Assembly: GCA_023544495.1 (NCBI GenBank)
Contig: JAMJFV010000036.1
Span: forward strand, 1-15,025
Length of the DNA: 15,025 nucleotides
DNA from: ANME-2 cluster archaeon
Lineage (GTDB): Archaea; Halobacteriota; Methanosarcinia; Methanosarcinales; Methanocomedenaceae
Direction of reading: 5' to 3'
In this document: positions 6,239 through 13,214 of the stretch, piece by piece
Layout: each line of letters starts with the position of its first letter
Numbering within the stretch: position 1 is the stretch's first letter
The notes under the pieces: model-generated
Told to the model about the DNA's origin: nothing
What the model saw: only the letters and a program-made list of their open reading frames with translations
Databases searched by the model: none
Program-made: the position numbers and the translations under genes

Positions 6239-8086
6239 TCAGGATAATTTACTGACTGCCTCAGATGATACTCCAGCCTGGGCGATAATCGTAACGTGAT
6301 CACCTTCATGAAGAATAGTATCTCCGTGGGCAATGATCGACAGGTCACCCCGCCGTACAAGCACGATCAAGCTGTCCCTTGGTATCTTTACATCTTTGAT
6401 GGCTTTCCCGATCACTTTTGGGTTGGATATTTCGGTCTCGATGATATCCCCCTCGTGACCAACTTCGCACATAGTGAACAGATCATGCCTTCCAATCATG
6501 TTCTCCAGAATGATAGTTGTGGATTTTATCGGGCTCATAGCCCTTATGCCCATTTCTGTGAACAGGGGCAGGTTATTGGGGTCGTTCACCCTGGCAACCA
6601 GCATATTACCGGAAAATCCGAACGTGCTTTTTGCGAGCTGGCAGGAAAGCAGATTTACATTGTCTTTGTCTGTGGTTGCCACTATGTATTTAGCATGTTT
6701 GATACCTCCTTTTTCAAGTATATTAACGTCATTGCCGTCACCATGGACTGTCTTAATTCCTAATTCCATGACCTTCTGGCAGTTTTCCTCATCAGTATCT
6801 ATCACAACAACATTTTCACCGCGTTTATCCAATCTCTGGGCGAGCTCCCTGCCCACCCCGCCTCCTCCAATGATCATTATCTCCATAGGTATTACTCCAA
6901 TTTTACGTGCAATTTTGCCGGCAAACATGCCGGGCCATATGACTGAAAAAATAACGGTCAAAAATACTAATCCTACAAGCATATCCATTTCATCATTACC
7001 GGTTGTTGCATTTAAATTCTGCATTCGTATTGCAAAATAGGTAACCATCGATGCAGGTACTATACCCCGGGGCGAGATAATAGAAATAAATGATTTTTCC
7101 CTGAACGATATGTTAGACCCTGCAGTGGATACAAAAACTGCAACAGGCCTGATGACAAACATCAATATCAGGATTACTGCCACACCCCACACACCGAGGT
7201 TGATTATGTATTCAAAGCGAATCAAAGATGCCAGCAGGATAAAGATGATCGACAGTAATATTATTACAAGGTCACCTTTGAACTCTTTAATAGACTCTTT
7301 ATGTGCCATATCGGTGGACCCGATGATAATACCGAATACCGCCACTGCCAGTATACCCGAACCGTCCCCGTATATTTCAGCTCCCGAAAAGGTCAACAAT
7401 ACTGCAGTAAGGGTAAATAACCGGGCATACTGGGCAGTGATCATGGTTATGTTCTGCAGGATATAACCGAGAATTACACCGCCGACAATACCGAGTATTA
7501 AGCCCATGCTCAGTTTCATTACCAGTGATCCCAGTGCATCTATACTTGGCAGGCCAAGCAGCAGCAATTCAAAGACCAGGGCTGCAAGTATAACACTGAT
7601 AGGGTCGTTCAGAACTCCTTCAGCTTCAAGTATCTTGCTGACCTTTCTGGTAACGTGTATCTGCTTTACCAGCGGTGTTATAACTGTAGGTCCGGTAGCT
7701 GAGACCAGTGCACCGTATAGCATTGCTATCCCTGGATTAATATCCAGAAGATAATGTGCTGCAAGTGAAGCTCCTATAAATGTGATGAGGACACCATACG
7801 TTATCAGGTGGACTATGCTTTTTTGCAATGTTTTTATCTGTCTTATGTTTATCTGCATCCCACCATCAAAAACGATGATCGCTATTGAAAGCGCTACTAT
7901 CGCTTCCAGTTCATTCTGGAAATTGGATGTGTCTACAACATTAAGGATCTCAGGGCCAAGTATGATGCCAAAAACCAGGAGAAATACTATACTTGGTATC
8001 TTGAAGATGCGGGATAGCACATGGGCACCGATACCGATCAAAAGAACAACAGCCAGGTTGGCAAGTAAGAATGCAGACTCTGTCAT
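6239..8086 (-). CDS. NhaP-type (CPA1) cation/H+ antiporter with C-terminal TrkA-N/TrkA-C domains
   Basis: This 615-residue membrane protein exchanges Na+ or K+ for H+ across the cytoplasmic membrane. Residues 1-395 form about a dozen hydrophobic helices with CPA1 hallmarks: FDGG (73-76), ALVSATGPTVITPL (126-139), EAEGVLNDP (154-162) with the Asn160-Asp161 pair typical of electroneutral exchangers, and SPRG (338-341). From memory, N160 and D161 coincide in number with the ion-binding residues of M. jannaschii NhaP1. A TrkA-N domain follows (about 402-535; IIGGGGVG nucleotide loop 405-412, acidic D430), then a TrkA-C domain (about 545-605). Such RCK-like tails usually make transport respond to a nucleotide such as NAD(H), ATP or c-di-AMP. 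The ATG is preceded by GGTGAC. It is the second gene after the M42 peptidase. Confidence 0.92.
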   Translation of the reverse strand: MTESAFLLANLAVVLLIGIGAHVLSRIFKIPSIVFLLVFGIILGPEILNVVDTSNFQNELEAIVALSIAIIVFDGGMQINIRQIKTLQKSIVHLITYGVLITFIGASLAAHYLLDINPGIAMLYGALVSATGPTVITPLVKQIHVTRKVSKILEAEGVLNDPISVILAALVFELLLLGLPSIDALGSLVMKLSMGLILGIVGGVILGYILQNITMITAQYARLFTLTAVLLTFSGAEIYGDGSGILAVAVFGIIIGSTDMAHKESIKEFKGDLVIILLSIIFILLASLIRFEYIINLGVWGVAVILILMFVIRPVAVFVSTAGSNISFREKSFISIISPRGIVPASMVTYFAIRMQNLNATTGNDEMDMLVGLVFLTVIFSVIWPGMFAGKIARKIGVIPMEIMIIGGGGVGRELAQRLDKRGENVVVIDTDEENCQKVMELGIKTVHGDGNDVNILEKGGIKHAKYIVATTDKDNVNLLSCQLAKSTFGFSGNMLVARVNDPNNLPLFTEMGIRAMSPIKSTTIILENMIGRHDLFTMCEVGHEGDIIETEISNPKVIGKAIKDVKIPRDSLIVLVRRGDLSIIAHGDTILHEGDHVTIIAQAGVSSEAVSKLS

Positions 8087-8094
8087 CCTTTTTT

Positions 8095-8100
8095 GTCACC
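8095..8100 (-). promoter_or_regulatory. Shine-Dalgarno of the antiporter gene
   Basis: GGTGAC on the minus strand (complement of 8095-8100) lies 8 bases upstream of the ATG at 8086, in the 39-base gap after the M42 peptidase stop. Confidence 0.7.
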
Positions 8101-8125
8101 TTGCTATTGTTGTTTCGGTTGATAT

Positions 8126-9181
8126 TTAAAAGTACTTACCGACCATTTCCACGGCTCGTGCTAAGAGTTCGGCACCTTTTTGCAGATCTTCAAGGTCAAT
8201 GACCTCAACGGGAGAGTGGATATACCTTGATGGGATGCTAATCACAGATGAGGGTATACCGCATTTTGTCAGGTGAATGGCAGTGGCATCTGTAGTGCCG
8301 CCTTCCGCTACATCGAGCTGGACCTGGATATCAAATTCCTTTGCGGTCCCTTTTAGCCATTTGATAACATCTTCAGTGGCAATAAGACCCCTTCCGCCTG
8401 CATCAAGAATGGTAATAGCCGGACCTTTACTGAGCTCAATGGTACTGTGTTTCTTTTCAATACCAGGGTGGTCACCAGCTATGGTAACTTCTGATACAAG
8501 GGATACATCAGGATTCAGTCCAAATGCACTGGTCCGGGCACCTTTCAGGCCCACTTCTTCCTGCACGGTCCCTACAGCAAAAACGGTCACATCAATATTT
8601 CTTTCGTGGATGAGTCGCATGGCTTCGATCATCATTACGATCCCGGCCCTGTCATCAAAACATTTACCTGTGACCCTGTTATTGGCAAGTGAAGTATACT
8701 GGCGGTCAAGGGTGATGGTGACGCCTGGAATTACCCCCATATCCTGGGCATTTTTCTCGTTCTTTGCCCCGATGTCAATGAACATGTCTTCGGCATTGAC
8801 AGGTTTTTTCTTATCCTCTTCTTTCATTGCATGGGGAGGTTTGGCACCGATAACGCCGTAGATGTCTCCTTTTTCAGTGTGGAGTATCACTCGCTGGCTG
8901 TGCAGGGTCTGGTCGAACCAGCCGCCCAGTTTGACAAAGTGGACAAAACCTTTTTCATCTATATATTTACACATGAGTCCTATCTCATCCATGTGCGCAG
9001 CTATCATGACTGAAGGTTTTCCTCTTTTACGAATGGCTATGAAGTTACCCAGTTTGTCTGTCCTGACCTTGTCTGAATACGGTTTTAGTTTTTCTTCAAG
9101 AAGCTGTCTGACATTACCCTCATAACCTGATACTCCATGTGTATTTGAAAAAAGTCTTAGCATTTTGTCCAGTTGTTCCAT
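8126..9181 (-). CDS. M42 family metallo-aminopeptidase (TET/FrvX-like)
   Basis: This is a cytoplasmic dinuclear-metal aminopeptidase of family M42, whose archaeal members form dodecameric tetrahedral (TET) particles that trim peptides, probably downstream of the proteasome. With the chosen start it has 351 residues. Metal and catalytic residues are visible: H63 and D65 (AAHMDEIG), D176/D177 (FDDRAG), catalytic E208 and ligand E209 (QEEVGLKGA), E231 (SEVTIAGD), and H322 (YIHSPVE). The frame also has an ATG at 9193, four codons earlier, but GGTGAGG overlapping that codon is well placed for the ATG at 9181, so I use 9181. Family length is normal. It is the first gene of the minus-strand run continuing through the antiporter, ATP-grasp, tfe and HD genes. 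Exact substrate preference cannot be told. Confidence 0.92.
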   Translation of the reverse strand: MEQLDKMLRLFSNTHGVSGYEGNVRQLLEEKLKPYSDKVRTDKLGNFIAIRKRGKPSVMIAAHMDEIGLMCKYIDEKGFVHFVKLGGWFDQTLHSQRVILHTEKGDIYGVIGAKPPHAMKEEDKKKPVNAEDMFIDIGAKNEKNAQDMGVIPGVTITLDRQYTSLANNRVTGKCFDDRAGIVMMIEAMRLIHERNIDVTVFAVGTVQEEVGLKGARTSAFGLNPDVSLVSEVTIAGDHPGIEKKHSTIELSKGPAITILDAGGRGLIATEDVIKWLKGTAKEFDIQVQLDVAEGGTTDATAIHLTKCGIPSSVISIPSRYIHSPVEVIDLEDLQKGAELLARAVEMVGKYF

Positions 9182-9184
9182 ATT

Positions 9185-9191
9185 CCTCACC
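9185..9191 (-). promoter_or_regulatory. Shine-Dalgarno deciding the M42 peptidase start
   Basis: GGTGAGG (complement of 9185-9191) shares bases with the upstream ATG at 9193 and lies 3 bases before the ATG at 9181. This makes 9181 the better start; a 4-residue longer product from 9193 cannot be excluded. Confidence 0.7.
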
Positions 9192-9261
9192 ATTTATTTT
9201 TATTAGACTACGTATAGGATTTTAATATTATCCCTTTAATGTGTGGGTTTTTGTTATGGGC

Positions 9262-9270
9262 TTATATATT
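9262..9270. promoter_or_regulatory. Candidate divergent promoter element
   Basis: ttatatatt (9262-9270) reads as a TATA-like box in both directions (aatatataa on the minus strand). Leftward it would start transcription near 9240, giving a leader of about 50-60 bases to the M42 gene. Rightward it would start near 9292, compatible with the membrane protein starting at 9351 or 9357 but not with a TTG at 9273. Sequence evidence only. Confidence 0.35.
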
Positions 9271-9350
9271 AATTGAATAATTGTATGTTCTCATGCCGGG
9301 AAAAGCAAATTCAACAATTTTATTACTATCTGTATACAATAAATCCTCTC

Positions 9351-10157
9351 ATGATCATGTACCCTTCACCTTTCATATCATCCCTCATTCTCCTTTTGAC
9401 AATTTCGATCATCCTGTTTCTCAAGATCACATTCATCATAATTTTTCTTAAAAAAAACCATGCAGCCCGCAGGCTTGCCCTGCTTCGCCCCGTCTTCATC
9501 CAGCAACTGCGTGCACGTACTGGACAGACAGCCGCAACGATCAAAGCAGCCAATCTTACTGGTGACCTTATGGATATGGATATACCTCTGTACAGGATAG
9601 AGCACGTTCGTCGCAGCGCAGTACAGGCCGAGCATAGTGAATCGTTGCTATTGCTTTCCCTCCTGGTCTGTACAGCCTACGAAGATATCAAGAGCTTCAA
9701 GGACGAGTTGGTAGACCTCATGGAGAAAGATATAACGGGGATGCAAGGGAATGCAGGTAACCTGGCGGATATGTGCAGATACTCCCTTACCCCTTACACC
9801 CTTTTCAAGATAGCGTTATGTCTGGGAAGTGAGTTGCCTGGTGAAATAACACGTTCTCTTCATGACCACAATGTCAGCAGGGATGTAAATGCAATTTTCA
9901 GGTTCAGGAAAGTCCGTAGATTAGCCAGGCAGTTTACCTTGCCTGTAATTGCCTTTCTCATTTCGGGTACTGTGCACCTGTATGGAATGGTCCTGCCCTC
10001 AATTGTTTCCTGGTCATTCCTGTTAATTGCACTGATGTTGACCGGTTTGACATTGTTCCTGTTCATCAGGAAATGGAAAGCATCAGCATATCATATGTCA
10101 TGTGTGGACATCGAGAACGACATAAAGATGGATATTCCTGACTTTAAACTCCACTGA
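9351..10157 (+). CDS. Unrecognised membrane protein with three predicted helices
   Basis: I do not recognise this family. From the ATG at 9351 the protein has 268 residues. A long hydrophobic helix (about 8-33) is followed by a basic stretch (KKNHAARRLALLRP), a largely helical soluble segment of about 150 residues with many charged residues, and two more hydrophobic helices (about 195-215 and 220-240) ending in a hydrophilic tail. The order one helix, soluble domain, two helices loosely recalls secretion or archaellum platform (GspF/FlaJ-like) proteins, but no family motif is visible. The frame is open to a TTG at 9273; I prefer 9351 (or 9357) because the upstream codons are polar and unlike a membrane-protein start. 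No Shine-Dalgarno is seen. The amidohydrolase gene follows 55 bases later. Confidence 0.65.
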   Translation: MIMYPSPFISSLILLLTISIILFLKITFIIIFLKKNHAARRLALLRPVFIQQLRARTGQTAATIKAANLTGDLMDMDIPLYRIEHVRRSAVQAEHSESLLLLSLLVCTAYEDIKSFKDELVDLMEKDITGMQGNAGNLADMCRYSLTPYTLFKIALCLGSELPGEITRSLHDHNVSRDVNAIFRFRKVRRLARQFTLPVIAFLISGTVHLYGMVLPSIVSWSFLLIALMLTGLTLFLFIRKWKASAYHMSCVDIENDIKMDIPDFKLH

Positions 10158-10212
10158 TAAAACGCAGGAATGTCAACAATGTTATCAATACGTGTGTCAT
10201 CATAACACCTGT

Positions 10213-11028
10213 ATGATAATAGACTCTCATGTGCATATATTCCCGGACAGGATCGCCTCAAAAGCAGTTGCAGGTCTTGAGCACCAATACGGTGTCAGTG
10301 CTTGCGGTGAAGCTAGCGTACGAGGCATATGTTCCAGCATGCAGGCCGGAAGCGTGGACGCTTCGGTCATACTTTCGGTGGCCACTACACCCGTGCAGGT
10401 GGAGAGTATTAATACCTGGGTTGCAGAAATCTCCAGAAATGATGCACGTTTCATAGGAATGGGGGCTATGCATCCAGATTATCAGGAAATAGAAGCCGAA
10501 ATACAGCGTATGCGGGATATGGGCCTCAAAGGCATAAAGCTGCACAGCGAGTTCCAGCATTTCCTTCCTGATGAGGAACGGATGTTTCAAATATATGAGT
10601 CACTTGGTGACGATATGGTACTGGTGTTCCATGCAGGCGATGAGGTTATACCTGTCAAAGAGATACATACCACTCCCATTCGTCTATCCAATGTTCTGGA
10701 TTCCTTCCCGGAATTGAATGTAGTAGCGGCTCACATGGGAGGCCACCGCTGCTGGGATGATGTGGAGTGTCATTTGCTGGGTAAGAATATCTATCTGGAC
10801 ACGGCATACGTTTATCCGGTACCGGGACATGAGCATATAACCGTAGAACGCATCGAAGAGATGATAGAAGCGCATGGTTTTAATAAGGTTATGTTCGGTA
10901 CCGATTATCCTTTCAGGGACCAGGGACAGGAAATACATAATATACGGAACCTCGGATTTGATGAAAAACATCTGGAAATGATACTGGGAACCAATGCAGC
11001 ACGATTATTTTCTGTTGATATCAGTTAG
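10213..11028 (+). CDS. Amidohydrolase_2 family metal-dependent hydrolase (TIM barrel)
   Basis: This 271-residue protein is a TIM-barrel metal hydrolase or decarboxylase of the amidohydrolase_2 (COG2159-like) family. Metal-site residues appear in order: H6 and H8 (DSHVHIF), H111 (GIKLHSEF), H140 (VFHAGDE), H174 (AAHMGG), and D231 (FGTDYPF). Members hydrolyse or decarboxylate varied substrates, so the reaction is not predictable. A GTG at 10192 would add seven residues (MCHHNTC), but MIIDSHVH is the usual N-terminus, so the ATG at 10213 is chosen. No clear Shine-Dalgarno is present. mtnA follows 17 bases later on the same strand with a strong Shine-Dalgarno, so the two are probably co-transcribed and the enzyme might act in or near methionine salvage; that link is inference. 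Confidence 0.85.
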   Translation: MIIDSHVHIFPDRIASKAVAGLEHQYGVSACGEASVRGICSSMQAGSVDASVILSVATTPVQVESINTWVAEISRNDARFIGMGAMHPDYQEIEAEIQRMRDMGLKGIKLHSEFQHFLPDEERMFQIYESLGDDMVLVFHAGDEVIPVKEIHTTPIRLSNVLDSFPELNVVAAHMGGHRCWDDVECHLLGKNIYLDTAYVYPVPGHEHITVERIEEMIEAHGFNKVMFGTDYPFRDQGQEIHNIRNLGFDEKHLEMILGTNAARLFSVDIS

Positions 11029-11034
11029 TTCTAT

Positions 11035-11040
11035 GAGGAG
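11035..11040 (+). promoter_or_regulatory. Shine-Dalgarno of mtnA
   Basis: GAGGAG lies 5 bases ahead of the mtnA ATG at 11046, inside the short gap after the amidohydrolase gene. Confidence 0.75.
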
Positions 11041-11045
11041 TTACA

Positions 11046-12071
11046 ATGAGGACCATTGACTGGAACGATGAGAACTCGACTATAATTATGGTCGACCAGA
11101 CCCTGCTACCAGCAGAATTCAAGGTGATAGAATGTGATACTGTCGGGTCGCTCTGTGAAGCGATATGGTCACTGCGCGTGCGGGGAGCACCTGCGCTGGG
11201 TGCAGCTGGAGGGTTTGGCATTGCGCTTGCAGCCCTCCAAAGCAGTGCAGATTCTATGGAAACACTGTTCGATGACCTGCACAAGGTCGGTAATATCATC
11301 AAATCCACCAGACCCACTGCAGTGAACCTGGCCTGGGGCGTGGACAGGGTGCTGGATGCGGCCCGGGATGCCTATGATACTGACGGTATGCTCAGGATAC
11401 TGTTGCTGGAGGCTAAGGCTATAGCTGATGAGGATGTTGAGTTGAACAAACGTCTGGGAGCTCATGGTGCTGCGCTCCTTAATGACAGTGATACCGTGCT
11501 CACGCACTGTAATGCGGGCCGGATGGCCTGTGTGGACTGGGGGACGGCCCTGGGTGTGATACGCAGCGCCGTTGAGATGGGAAAGGAAATAAACGTCATT
11601 GCCTGCGAGACCCGGCCGTTGAACCAGGGTGGCAGGATTACAACCTGGGAACTTATGGAAGATAAGATTCCTGTTACCCTTATAACCGACAGCATGAGCG
11701 GACATGTGATGCAGCAGGGGATGATAGACAGCGTTATTGTTGGTGCTGACCGCATCACCCAGGATGCGGTGTTCAACAAGATAGGCACCTATACCCACAG
11801 TGTTATGGCAAAGGAACATGAGATTCCTTTTTATGTGGCTGCACCTGTATCCACGTTTGATTTTGAGAACATGGAGGACCAGGTTGAGATAGAACTTCGG
11901 AACGGCGATGAACTGCGGTTCTTAGGTGGCAAACAGATAGCTCCGCTGGATGTTCAGGTATACAATCCTGCCTTTGACGCTACCCCCATGGAGAAAGTAA
12001 CGGCTATCATAACTGAGAACGGCGTGTTCAGGCCCCCGTTCTTGCTCGATGAAGTAAAATATAAAAATTGA
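11046..12071 (+). CDS. mtnA: S-methyl-5-thioribose-1-phosphate isomerase
   Basis: MtnA converts 5-methylthioribose-1-phosphate into methylthioribulose-1-phosphate, the sugar isomerisation step that recycles the S-adenosylmethionine by-product methylthioadenosine. The 341-residue protein shows the family set: RVRGAPALGAAGGFG (44-58), STRPTAVNLAWGVDR (87-101), THCNAGRMACVDWGTALGV (153-171) with the catalytic Cys155, CETRPLNQGGRITTWEL (187-203), DSMSGHVMQQGMID (215-228), and GADRI with the catalytic Asp235. NKIGTY and NPAFDATP follow. Length is normal. The archaeal ribose-1,5-bisphosphate isomerase is a paralogue, but CNAG-R-A plus the motifs above fit archaeal MtnA as I remember it from Methanosarcina. 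It lies 17 bases after the amidohydrolase and ends in front of a structured, T-run-ended intergenic region. Confidence 0.93.
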   Translation: MRTIDWNDENSTIIMVDQTLLPAEFKVIECDTVGSLCEAIWSLRVRGAPALGAAGGFGIALAALQSSADSMETLFDDLHKVGNIIKSTRPTAVNLAWGVDRVLDAARDAYDTDGMLRILLLEAKAIADEDVELNKRLGAHGAALLNDSDTVLTHCNAGRMACVDWGTALGVIRSAVEMGKEINVIACETRPLNQGGRITTWELMEDKIPVTLITDSMSGHVMQQGMIDSVIVGADRITQDAVFNKIGTYTHSVMAKEHEIPFYVAAPVSTFDFENMEDQVEIELRNGDELRFLGGKQIAPLDVQVYNPAFDATPMEKVTAIITENGVFRPPFLLDEVKYKN

Positions 12072-12162
12072 TGGCAATATTACCTTGTCGTAACGACATA
12101 TGATACCTTCTTTATTTCCTGCTCCCCGGTTCATCACGTTAAGGTAATCCGGTCCATTTTTT
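12071..12162 (+). terminator. Candidate structured terminator or 3' UTR element after mtnA
   Basis: Directly after the mtnA stop, attacctt (12079-12086) and aaggtaat (12141-12148) form a perfect 8-bp inverted repeat. A small hairpin tgtcg-taa-cgaca (12086-12098; it shares base 12086 with the long stem) lies inside it. atgg (12071-12074) with ccat (12154-12157) can extend the closing stem across a small internal loop, and a run of six T (12157-12162) follows. Stem plus T-run fits termination or a stable 3' end; archaeal termination mainly needs the T-run. A small RNA released from the mtnA message is an alternative. Confidence 0.4.
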
Positions 12163-12166
12163 ATGG

Positions 12167-12174
12167 TATATAAA
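12167..12174 (+). promoter_or_regulatory. TATA-like element upstream of mdh (distal)
   Basis: TATATAAA would start transcription near 12197, giving a leader of about 95 bases for mdh. It follows the T-run directly. The nearer element at 12226-12234 is a better-placed alternative; both could be used. Confidence 0.3.
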
Positions 12175-12217
12175 TTCAATTTTCATGTAACACACTATCA
12201 ACACAATCTATAACCAT

Positions 12218-12234
12218 GAAAAGACTGTATATAA
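12218..12234 (+). promoter_or_regulatory. Likely proximal promoter of the mdh-fumA-fumB operon
   Basis: TGTATATAA (12226-12234) is a good TATA box, preceded by purine-rich gaaaag (12218-12223) in a BRE-like position. The expected start is near 12257, leaving a leader of about 34 bases that contains the AGGAGGA Shine-Dalgarno. Confidence 0.45.
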
Positions 12235-12276
12235 CAAAAATTTACCTTTCATCATAGTAATAATTTTACCAACGAC

Positions 12277-12283
12277 AGGAGGA
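12277..12283 (+). promoter_or_regulatory. Strong Shine-Dalgarno of mdh
   Basis: AGGAGGA lies 7 bases before the TTG at 12291. Since the start codon is TTG, this site is the main support for it, along with homology of MKKITVVGAG to malate dehydrogenase N-termini. Confidence 0.85.
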
Positions 12284-12290
12284 TTAAAAG

Positions 12291-13214
12291 TTGAAAAAGA
12301 TCACAGTAGTAGGTGCAGGATTCGTAGGAGCGACCACAGTTCAGCGTATCGCAGAAAAAGAACTGGGTGATGTGGTTATGACAGATATAATTGAAGGCAT
12401 GCCCCAGGGTAAAGCACTGGACCTGATGGAATCAGCACCTATTGAAGGATTTACTGTTGAAGTGCTAGGTACCAACGATTATAAGGATATTGAAGGTTCA
12501 GACGTGGTAGTAATAACCGCAGGCATTGCCCGAAAGCCCGGTATGACCCGCGATGACCTGGTCAAGATAAACAGCAATATTGTCAGTGAAGTGTGCGAGA
12601 ATATTAAGAAATACGCACCAGAGTCCATTGTGATAGTGGTCACTAATCCCCTCGATATTATGACCTATATTGCCTTGAAAAAGACCGGGTTCCACCCCAG
12701 CAGGGTGATGGGTATGAGCGGTGTACTCGACTCGGCAAGGTTTGCAACTTTTGTTGCCATGGAACTGGGCTGCTCGCCAAAAGATGTGGACGCCATGGTC
12801 CTCGGTGGTCATGGGGACACTATGGTCCCTCTTCCCAGGCACACCACAGTTTCAGGAGTACCGATAACTGAATTGATGGACGAGGCAACCATTGACATGC
12901 TGGTGGAACGTACCGTCAACGGCGGTGCCGAGATCGTTGAACTCCTCAAGACCGGCAGTGCTTTTTATGCACCGTCTGCAGCCATAACAGCCATGGTAGA
13001 ATCTATCGTACGCGACCAGCATCGCATTGTGCCCGCAGCGGTCTATCTGCACGGCCAGTACGGACATGATGGGATTTACCTCGGTGTTCCCGTGAAACTC
13101 GGGAAACAGGGTGTGGAAGCTATTTTGGAACTGGACCTTACTGAATCAGAACAAGCAATGCTGGATAGGTCGGCAGAAGCTGTAAAGATAGGAATTTCAA
13201 CATTGACTATATGA
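12291..13214 (+). CDS. mdh: Malate dehydrogenase (LDH-like, NAD-type)
   Basis: Mdh interconverts malate and oxaloacetate with a nicotinamide cofactor. The 307-residue protein has the GAGFVG dinucleotide loop (8-13) and an acidic D32 at the end of the second strand, favouring NAD(H). R81 and R87 (GIARKPGMTRDDL) are substrate-binding arginines; the residue in the 81 position being Arg marks malate rather than lactate specificity. NPLD (119-122), D147 and R150 (LDSARF), and the catalytic H174 (GGHGDTMVP) complete the active site. Length fits LDH-like archaeal and bacterial MDHs. Start is TTG at 12291 with a strong Shine-Dalgarno. The stop overlaps the fumA ATG by four bases (ATGA), so the three genes mdh-fumA-fumB form one translationally coupled operon covering oxaloacetate to fumarate. 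Confidence 0.95.
   Translation: MKKITVVGAGFVGATTVQRIAEKELGDVVMTDIIEGMPQGKALDLMESAPIEGFTVEVLGTNDYKDIEGSDVVVITAGIARKPGMTRDDLVKINSNIVSEVCENIKKYAPESIVIVVTNPLDIMTYIALKKTGFHPSRVMGMSGVLDSARFATFVAMELGCSPKDVDAMVLGGHGDTMVPLPRHTTVSGVPITELMDEATIDMLVERTVNGGAEIVELLKTGSAFYAPSAAITAMVESIVRDQHRIVPAAVYLHGQYGHDGIYLGVPVKLGKQGVEAILELDLTESEQAMLDRSAEAVKIGISTLTI

Noticed and set aside
6229..6360. Upstream extension of the ATP-grasp gene to 6360
   Set aside because: It would overlap the antiporter's TrkA-C coding end by over 100 bases and precede a normal Rossmann-like N-terminus beginning MKILIIGFN.
6474..7040. 188-codon frame antisense to the antiporter gene
   Set aside because: Shadow of a clear membrane-protein gene; hydrophobic codons read backwards give long frames by composition.
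8277..8861. 194-codon frame antisense to the M42 peptidase gene
   Set aside because: Ser/Pro/Thr-rich shadow frame inside a gene with complete catalytic motifs.
11169..11819. 216-codon frame antisense to mtnA
   Set aside because: Contained in mtnA, whose motifs are all intact; no ribosome site or family match.
12086..12157. Degenerate tRNA after mtnA (ggttcatcac as T-loop)
   Set aside because: No acceptor, D or anticodon arms can be formed; the pairing present fits a long stem with T-run better.
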